Part shown: piece after piece, positions 58,796 through 64,000 of the stretch
Position numbering within the stretch: the first letter of the stretch is position 1
How the letters are laid out: the number at the start of each line of letters is the position of its first letter
Origin: Cacconaster sp033811195
GTDB taxonomy: Bacteria > Bacteroidota > Bacteroidia > Bacteroidales > UBA932
NCBI GenBank assembly: GCA_033811195.1
Contig: JAPXOZ010000005.1
Location: 43,363 to 107,362 of the forward strand
Direction: 5' to 3'
Length of the DNA: 64,000 nt
The notes under the pieces: model-generated
What the model was told of the DNA's origin: nothing
The model's database searches: none
What the model saw: the letters and a program-made list of their open reading frames with translations, nothing else
Translations under genes and position numbers: made by a program

Positions 58796-60250
58796 ATGAA
58801 ACGCAGACTATCATCAATTTTGACCGCAATCGTGCTGGTTTTATCTCTAACAGGATGTTTTAACCAGCTCGAGAATGAACTTGGCCACCTCAGCAGACGC
58901 ATCAAGGCTATGGAGGATAATCTCGTCCTGATGAACGAGAATATAAGCACCCTGCATAACCTCGTAAACAAACTCAATAGTTACGACTTTGTTACAAAAA
59001 TTACGCGTATCTATGACAATTATGAAGTGATAGGTTACACCATATCCTTCTCCAATAGTCCAAGCATTACGATCTACAACGGCAAAGACGCACAGACCCC
59101 CATTATAAGCGTTAAGAAAGCCGAAGACGGAATTTTTTATTGGGTGGTCTCATATTCGGTGGGCCATGAGGAATTTATCACCAATAATGTCGGACAGAGA
59201 ATACCGGCTGTAGCGGTTACACCGAAAATTAAAATCGAAAACGGCTACTGGATGGTGACTTATGACGGTGGCATTGTTTGGCACAACCTCGGAAAGGCAA
59301 CGGGAAGTGCCGGCACATCTTTCATCAAAAATATCACCGAAAATGATGGTTATGTGAGATTTAATTTCCTTGATGGCACACACATTTCAATACCTACGCT
59401 AGAGGCTTATGACAAATTAAATGACATTGTCAATAAGACCAACTCCAATTTGGCATCTCTTGAAGAATTGGTGAATCTTGTGAGTCAGGGAGTATATGCC
59501 AAAGAAATCAAGCCTATAATTGAGAAAAAAGATACCATAGGTTACAACCTTTATCTCTCCGATAACACAGTAATGACATTCTACAACGGGGTAGCCACGA
59601 CTCTACCAACTATCGGGGCCGCACAAGACCTTGCTAATCCGCTGGATACCAATTATTACTGGACCATCAAACATGAAAATGACCAAGAAGCTCGCTGGAT
59701 CCTGGTTGGAGGGAAAAAAGTGAGGGTTACTCCTCAAGCCGGTACAATGCCGATGGTTGGACTTAAAAAGCATATTGATGGAGTATACTACTGGACTATC
59801 TCATACGACTCAGGTAAAAACTACACCTGGCTACTGACAGACGACGGCGATAAGGTGCCCGCAGCGATACCTGAAATCAACTTGATAATCACAGCCATAA
59901 CTAATATCGGCGTAAACTACATAGAGCTGACAATGGGCGACCAAAAAGTGCTCATACCCAGATATGCTCCTTTGACAATCAATATCCCGACTAGCTGTAA
60001 TATGCTTGCTTCAAGCACTCTCAGTATTGGATACACAATTACCGGTGGCAGCGACAATTTGGATCTTCTTCCGGTCACACAGGATGGATTTTACGCCAGA
60101 GTAATAAAAACAACGGCTAAAACCGGTACCCTGAAAATTTATTCGCCCGCGACATTTGCCGCCGGTATGGAGAGCGAACTTGTTCTTCTGATTTCAGATG
60201 GCCTCGGCTCTCTGAAAAACTTCACAATCACTATCAAATACGGAAGTTAA
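58796..60250 (+). CDS. DUF4988-like lipoprotein, second of three
   Basis: 484 residues, lipobox LSLTGC (Cys20). Coiled coil at about 23-55 (LENELGHLSRRIKAMEDNL), then ITIYNGKDAQTPIISVKK, GIFYWVVSYSVG and NGYWMVTYDGGIVWHNLGKA, homologous to the same blocks of its neighbours. A second round of the same repeat occurs near 255-350. The C-terminus (ESELVLLISDGLGSLKNFTI) is an Ig-like or BACON-like strand pattern. Surface-exposed on the outer membrane is likely; no enzymatic motif was found. Confidence 0.82.
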   Translation: MKRRLSSILTAIVLVLSLTGCFNQLENELGHLSRRIKAMEDNLVLMNENISTLHNLVNKLNSYDFVTKITRIYDNYEVIGYTISFSNSPSITIYNGKDAQTPIISVKKAEDGIFYWVVSYSVGHEEFITNNVGQRIPAVAVTPKIKIENGYWMVTYDGGIVWHNLGKATGSAGTSFIKNITENDGYVRFNFLDGTHISIPTLEAYDKLNDIVNKTNSNLASLEELVNLVSQGVYAKEIKPIIEKKDTIGYNLYLSDNTVMTFYNGVATTLPTIGAAQDLANPLDTNYYWTIKHENDQEARWILVGGKKVRVTPQAGTMPMVGLKKHIDGVYYWTISYDSGKNYTWLLTDDGDKVPAAIPEINLIITAITNIGVNYIELTMGDQKVLIPRYAPLTINIPTSCNMLASSTLSIGYTITGGSDNLDLLPVTQDGFYARVIKTTAKTGTLKIYSPATFAAGMESELVLLISDGLGSLKNFTITIKYGS

Positions 60251-60252
60251 CG

Positions 60253-61884
60253 ATGAAAAAGAGTATTCACAAAATTTTCATATATATATTACTTGCTGTA
60301 GCACCGCTTATATGCAGTAGTTGTGTTGACCTTTCAGACAAAATTCTGGCACTTCTGAATCGTGTTACTGAGGCCGAAGGTCTGGTCCATGCTACCAATA
60401 CCACCATCAATGCCCTATATACCACCATTAAAGCTCTTGAGCAAAATGACCACATCAACGGTATTGACGAGATTAAGGAAAATGGAGTAGTTGTTGGTTA
60501 TGTCATAAGTTTTACGAGTGGATACTATGTCAATGTTTATAATGGGCAAGATGGTACAACCCCGATTGTAGGTATTCAGCAAAACACGTCAAACGGCTTT
60601 TACTACTGGACAATTCAAAAGGGCACATCCAGCCCTACCTGGATGACAAACTCCTTCGGACAAAGAATAAGGGCAACCGGAACCATTCCCAAACTTAAGA
60701 TAGAAGGCGGCTACTGGTGGGTCTCATATGATGAGGGCAGTTCTTGGCAAAGACTCAGTGAAGCTACCGGCGAAGAAGGCAGCTCAGTTTTCAAGGATAT
60801 TGATTATTCCGACCCCTATTTCGTCAAATTCACCCTTTTTGACGGTACTTCTTTTCGGATTCCGACACAAAGAGGTTTTGAAGAGTTGACCGCTTACTGT
60901 GAGAACATTAATACCAACATTGACGCTTGCATGGATATCTTCAATACTATAGATACCACTCTCATGGTAGAATCCGTAAGTGAATTAACCGAAAACGGAG
61001 AGCTTGTAGGCTATTCCATCAAACTTAAGAGCGGCAAAGTATATAAACTCTACAGTGGCCGTAATTGCACGGAAAAAATTCTTCTCGGCATTAAATACAA
61101 TCCTGATGTTTCCGCCAATTGCTGGACAATAAAGGTAGGAGAAACAGGTACTGAAAACTGGCTCATGAGTGGTGGCAAGGTGCTCACTGCACAGCCGGAA
61201 GATTTAAAACCCTCAATTGGTATCAGGGACTCCTCCGGTGTTTATTACTTTACCATCAAGTATGGAAATAACGAGCCTCAGTGGATACTGGATGACCTAG
61301 GCCATCCCGTGCGTGCCAACATCAATATAATGATCTCGCCTTTCAAAAGTATCGAGATATTGGAATACACAGTGGTCATCACTATGGCAAAGGGAGATAA
61401 GGTCACTTTGGTAAAGGTCAGACGCGGTACTCCCTCAATGAGTCTCTCAATAGCTCCGAGGAAAAATCACCCTGACTCTGCTCTTATGACATTCGATGTT
61501 GCAAACGGTTATTATATACCGGGAATAGTGGAGAATGAAGATTATTTCTTTGAAATCAAGGTAAGGGATACTCTATACAATCACTCAGATGCGTTTTTAA
61601 AATATGATCTGTATAAAAATGAATCGGGTCTCTCGATTACCGCATTTGCGGTTGATAATGGGTATATCAAAAACATAGCACCTGATTTAGCCAAATTTGA
61701 TGTCTATACCGTTAATATAGAAGGAGTACAGAGATTTTATTATGATTCCTTCTTCGGCATTACATACCACTCCGGTCCGAAAGATACGGTCAGGCACTCA
61801 AGGATAGCAGTATTCCTAAACTGGAACGGTGAGACCAACTCTTCGATGAAGGTCATTGAACTCAAAAACCAAAATGTGAAATAA
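60253..61884 (+). CDS. DUF4988-like lipoprotein, third of three
   Basis: 543 residues, lipobox LICSSC (Cys24). Same order as its two paralogs: coiled coil (about 30-62), VNVYNGQDGTTPIVGI, GFYYWTIQKGTSSP, GGYWWVSYDEGSSWQRLSEA, and a repeated module from about 240. It has an extra, unrelated C-terminal beta domain of about 150 residues that is absent in the others (from SLSIAPRKNHPDS on). It begins three bases after the second gene. Confidence 0.82.
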   Translation: MKKSIHKIFIYILLAVAPLICSSCVDLSDKILALLNRVTEAEGLVHATNTTINALYTTIKALEQNDHINGIDEIKENGVVVGYVISFTSGYYVNVYNGQDGTTPIVGIQQNTSNGFYYWTIQKGTSSPTWMTNSFGQRIRATGTIPKLKIEGGYWWVSYDEGSSWQRLSEATGEEGSSVFKDIDYSDPYFVKFTLFDGTSFRIPTQRGFEELTAYCENINTNIDACMDIFNTIDTTLMVESVSELTENGELVGYSIKLKSGKVYKLYSGRNCTEKILLGIKYNPDVSANCWTIKVGETGTENWLMSGGKVLTAQPEDLKPSIGIRDSSGVYYFTIKYGNNEPQWILDDLGHPVRANINIMISPFKSIEILEYTVVITMAKGDKVTLVKVRRGTPSMSLSIAPRKNHPDSALMTFDVANGYYIPGIVENEDYFFEIKVRDTLYNHSDAFLKYDLYKNESGLSITAFAVDNGYIKNIAPDLAKFDVYTVNIEGVQRFYYDSFFGITYHSGPKDTVRHSRIAVFLNWNGETNSSMKVIELKNQNVK

Positions 61885-61905
61885 GTTCACCGTAACTCAG
61901 AACAA

Positions 61906-62784
61906 ATGAACTTAAAATCTAATAAAAATGCCGGTATCACCCAAGGCATTGTTTCAGTTATAATCAATATTCTGCTGTTCGTACTCAAATACTGGGCAGG
62001 TATTGTAACGGGATCTCTCGCTATTGTAGCTGATGCCTGGCACACAATGTCAGACTCCCTCAGTTCCATTGTATTGATTGCTGCTACCGGACTCTCCAAT
62101 AAAAAACCCGATAAAAAACATCCTTTTGGCCATGGTCGTTGGGAACAGATAGCTGCCATCTTCATCGGCATTATTTTGGCAATCGTAGCCTACGACTTTC
62201 TCAAGAACTCCATCCTGCAACTCAAAGAGCACTCATCAGTTACATTCGGCACCCTTGCTATCGTAGTGACCTGCATCTCAATCATAGTCAAGGAGGGGTT
62301 GGCACAATATGCTTTCCACCTTGCCAGAAAAACAGGCAATATCGCCATCAAGGCTGACGGATGGCATCACAGGAGCGATGCACTCTCTTCAGTAGTGGTG
62401 CTAATAGGCATCCTGCTCGCCAAATACTTCTGGTGGATGGATAGCGTACTGGGCATTATTATAGCTATGATGCTCTTTTATGCCACTTATACAATAATAA
62501 GGGAAGCTATTACCAAAATACTTGGAGAAGAACCTTCTGATGAGCTTATAGATAAGATTAACGATGCAGTATCAGAAATGTATCCGGAGGAATTACAGCT
62601 ACATCATTTTCATATCCACAACTACGTCACTCATCAGGAAATGACATTTCACATCCGACTTTCAGGAGAACTCTCGCTGGAGGAAGGACACTCCATCGCT
62701 ACTGCAATTGAGAAAATGATTCAGAAGCGCTTCAACATCACTTCGACAATTCATGTCGAACCTCTTGACTTTGAGCATCCTTAA
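61906..62784 (+). CDS. Cation diffusion facilitator (CDF) metal transporter
   Basis: 292 residues, six transmembrane helices. The metal sites in TM2 (DAWHTMSDSLSS, HxxxD) and TM5 (WHHRSDALSS, HxxxD) are intact, and KKHPFGHGRWE is the conserved loop. The cytoplasmic domain (about 205-292) contains several His (LQLHHFHIHNYVTHQE) for zinc sensing. Exports Zn2+, Fe2+ or Mn2+ in exchange for protons. Its 3' end overlaps the convergent EEP gene by 47 bases. Confidence 0.94.
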   Translation: MNLKSNKNAGITQGIVSVIINILLFVLKYWAGIVTGSLAIVADAWHTMSDSLSSIVLIAATGLSNKKPDKKHPFGHGRWEQIAAIFIGIILAIVAYDFLKNSILQLKEHSSVTFGTLAIVVTCISIIVKEGLAQYAFHLARKTGNIAIKADGWHHRSDALSSVVVLIGILLAKYFWWMDSVLGIIIAMMLFYATYTIIREAITKILGEEPSDELIDKINDAVSEMYPEELQLHHFHIHNYVTHQEMTFHIRLSGELSLEEGHSIATAIEKMIQKRFNITSTIHVEPLDFEHP

Positions 62785-63634
62785 GAGTAAAAACTGCAAT
62801 TACGGGATAATGATCGGAGATGTAATCTACACCCGCATAGGAGCAGGTAAGAGTTTTAAATAGTGACGGAATCAGATTTCTGAAATAGATATGGTCGATT
62901 ATTTTCCCGCCTTCTTCGGGAGCTATTTTGCCCCAACTATTAAATGTATTGAGTGAGTCGGTAACAGGAGCCGCTCTGCGCGCTGAAGTCATATATTCCT
63001 CAATAGGGTCCAATATAGGATCATTGTGTCCTGCATTGAAGTCTCCGGTAAGCACCACTGCCGCATCATCCGGTATTATACTTTTCATACGCTCCACAAT
63101 GAGTTTACCGGACTCTTTTCGGGCAATTTTACCTACATGATCAAAATGAGTATTGTAGAAATAGAACTCTTGGCCACTATTTTTGTCCAGCAGACGAACC
63201 ATTGTAACAATCCGATGAAAGGCCGCATCCCAGCCCACTGAAACCTCATCCGGAGTTTCACTCAACCAGAAAGTAGTGCTTTTCAAAAGTTCGAAACGAC
63301 TCTTTTTATAAAAGACGGCATTGGACTCGCCCGTGTTTGGACCATCATTGCGAGCCACTCCGTAGAAACCATATTCCGGCAGATGTTCCCCCATATAGTT
63401 GACCTGTCCCAATAGACCCTCCTGAATACCGAAAAGATCGGGGTTGACTTCGTTTATCATCTCAACAACCGCCTCTCTTCGCAATACCCAGCTGTTTTCC
63501 CCGTCAAAGTCATCGCTGAGACTCAGACGTATATTGAATGACATCGCTATGATATCATTTTCACTCTTTGCACCGCCGCAACCGCAGCACAGCGCCATGG
63601 CGGCCAATGCCGCAATAATAAAAATTCTTTTCAT
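62738..63634 (-). CDS. EEP-family endonuclease/phosphatase lipoprotein
   Basis: 298 residues, lipobox LCCGC (Cys19). MSFNIRLSLSDD carries the first Asn, FGIQEGLLGQVNYM the metal Glu, FYNTHFDHVGKIARK the His/Asp block, VLTGDFNAGHND the GDxN motif and ISDHYPVIAVF the SDH motif: a complete EEP active site. The envelope location and the pattern match the group often annotated as metal-dependent hydrolases acting on phosphoesters or sphingomyelin-like lipids. A TATCTTTG -7 element ends four bases before the ATG, so the mRNA may be leaderless. Confidence 0.9.
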   Translation of the reverse strand: MKRIFIIAALAAMALCCGCGGAKSENDIIAMSFNIRLSLSDDFDGENSWVLRREAVVEMINEVNPDLFGIQEGLLGQVNYMGEHLPEYGFYGVARNDGPNTGESNAVFYKKSRFELLKSTTFWLSETPDEVSVGWDAAFHRIVTMVRLLDKNSGQEFYFYNTHFDHVGKIARKESGKLIVERMKSIIPDDAAVVLTGDFNAGHNDPILDPIEEYMTSARRAAPVTDSLNTFNSWGKIAPEEGGKIIDHIYFRNLIPSLFKTLTCSYAGVDYISDHYPVIAVFTLKDAQSQEVRHELSK

Positions 63635-63638
63635 ACTG

Positions 63639-63646
63639 CAAAGATA
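63639..63646 (-). promoter_or_regulatory. -7 element adjoining the start codon of the EEP lipoprotein
   Basis: TATCTTTG on the minus strand, four bases from the ATG. Confidence 0.5.
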
Positions 63647-63670
63647 ATTAAATAGTTCTGAGTGTGTAGT

Positions 63671-63789
63671 GTTGCGAGGTGCGCGTTACGGGGTGCGGGG
63701 TACGGGGTACGGGGTACATGTTGCGGGGTACATGTTGCGGGGTGCGGGGTATGTGTTGCGAGGTGCGTGTTACGGGGTGCGGGGTGCGA
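63671..63789. repeat. G-rich degenerate heptamer repeat tract
   Basis: About sixteen copies of RCGGGGT-like heptamers (GCGGGGT, ACGGGGT) with insertions of ACATGTT and ATGTGTT. No ORF. The same kind of sequence, shorter, occurs at 48030-48072. Confidence 0.85.
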
Positions 63790-63873
63790 GTATATAGTAT
63801 GTAGTAAGGAGTATATTACTAGAAACTAAAAACTTACTCGGAACTACTTACTCAAAACTTAAGACTAGAAAAG

Positions 63874-63952
63874 CGACCCGAATAGGTCGCAATAGTAGGA
63901 GCGAATGCGACACATAGCGCTTCTGCGCTACTTTGGTTCCCTAAGGGAACCA
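63874..63952. other. Cluster of three perfect hairpins at the right edge
   Basis: GCGACC-CGAATA-GGTCGC (63874-63891), TAGCGC-TTCT-GCGCTA (63916-63931) and GGTTCCC-TAA-GGGAACC (63936-63952). GAGCGAATGCGAC and GAGCGAAGCGAC are near-repeats between and after them. The window ends 48 bases later, so the element may be incomplete. No gene starts here. Confidence 0.6.
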
Positions 63953-64000
63953 TTAAAAGGAGGGGTAGAGAAAGAGCGAAGCGACTGACCACAAATAAAG

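Overview
The window looks like a chromosomal piece of an anaerobic member of the order Bacteroidales (phylum Bacteroidota). The evidence is the recurrent promoter pattern TTTG / TAnnTTTG, the absence of strong Shine-Dalgarno sites, many lipoproteins with a Cys-type signal, a TonB-dependent receptor with a carboxypeptidase-like N-terminal domain, DUF4988-type lipoproteins, an oxygen-sensitive class III ribonucleotide reductase and a 4-hydroxybutyrate dehydrogenase. Genus and family cannot be fixed from the sequence alone. No transposase, integrase, plasmid or phage gene was seen.

Layout. (1) 1-11 kb: one dense plus-strand operon with a TonB-dependent receptor, a DUF4876-like lipoprotein, a DUF6850-like outer-membrane barrel, and three related secreted proteins (one cut by the window edge). 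The two complete ones carry a gingipain/caspase-like His-Cys dyad, and all three share a HEAT-like C-terminal half. A strong terminator closes it. (2) 11.4-12 kb: a small membrane protein followed by a frameshifted small ORF, both on the minus strand. (3) 12.1-16.1 kb: a truncated S10-type ribosomal operon (L3, L4, L23, L2, S19, L22, S3) with its own promoter and terminator; S10 is absent upstream and L16 onward is absent downstream. (4) 16.2-22 kb: a six-gene tripartite exporter (TolC-like, HlyD-like lipoprotein, two ATPases, two ABC-2 permeases). (5) 22-27 kb: a serine hydrolase, a fused AroD-AroA, AroC, a lipoprotein and tRNA-Leu(CAA).

(6) 27-34 kb: accessory stretch. 4-hydroxybutyrate dehydrogenase has a 32-bp-periodic operator-like array upstream. 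An AbiEi/AbiEii toxin-antitoxin pair is bracketed by 62-bp direct repeats. An M28 peptidase is followed by a Fic protein set between duplicated fragments of the peptidase 3' end. (7) 34-43.6 kb: epimerase, PiT phosphate transporter with an extra C-terminal domain, corrinoid adenosyltransferase, a large unknown lipoprotein, and a cobalamin riboswitch in front of nrdD-nrdG. (8) 43.6-53.6 kb: C69 dipeptidase, SIS protein, CyuA-like desulfidase, TraB/GumN protein, a DUF4143-type ATPase bracketed by triple 23-bp repeats, HAD phosphatase, S-adenosylhomocysteinase and an EEP nuclease. (9) 53.6-64 kb: BASS transporter, acyltransferase, BamA-like barrel, three tandem DUF4988-like lipoproteins, a CDF metal transporter, a second EEP protein, and a G-rich repeat plus hairpin cluster at the right edge.

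Most noteworthy: the receptor plus protease-HEAT operon; three unrelated accessory cassettes (AbiE, Fic, DUF4143 ATPase) that each have an operator-like repeat upstream and a second copy just after the last stop codon; the asymmetric nucleotide sites predicted for the paired ATPases; the B12 riboswitch on a B12-independent reductase; and the split ribosomal operon.
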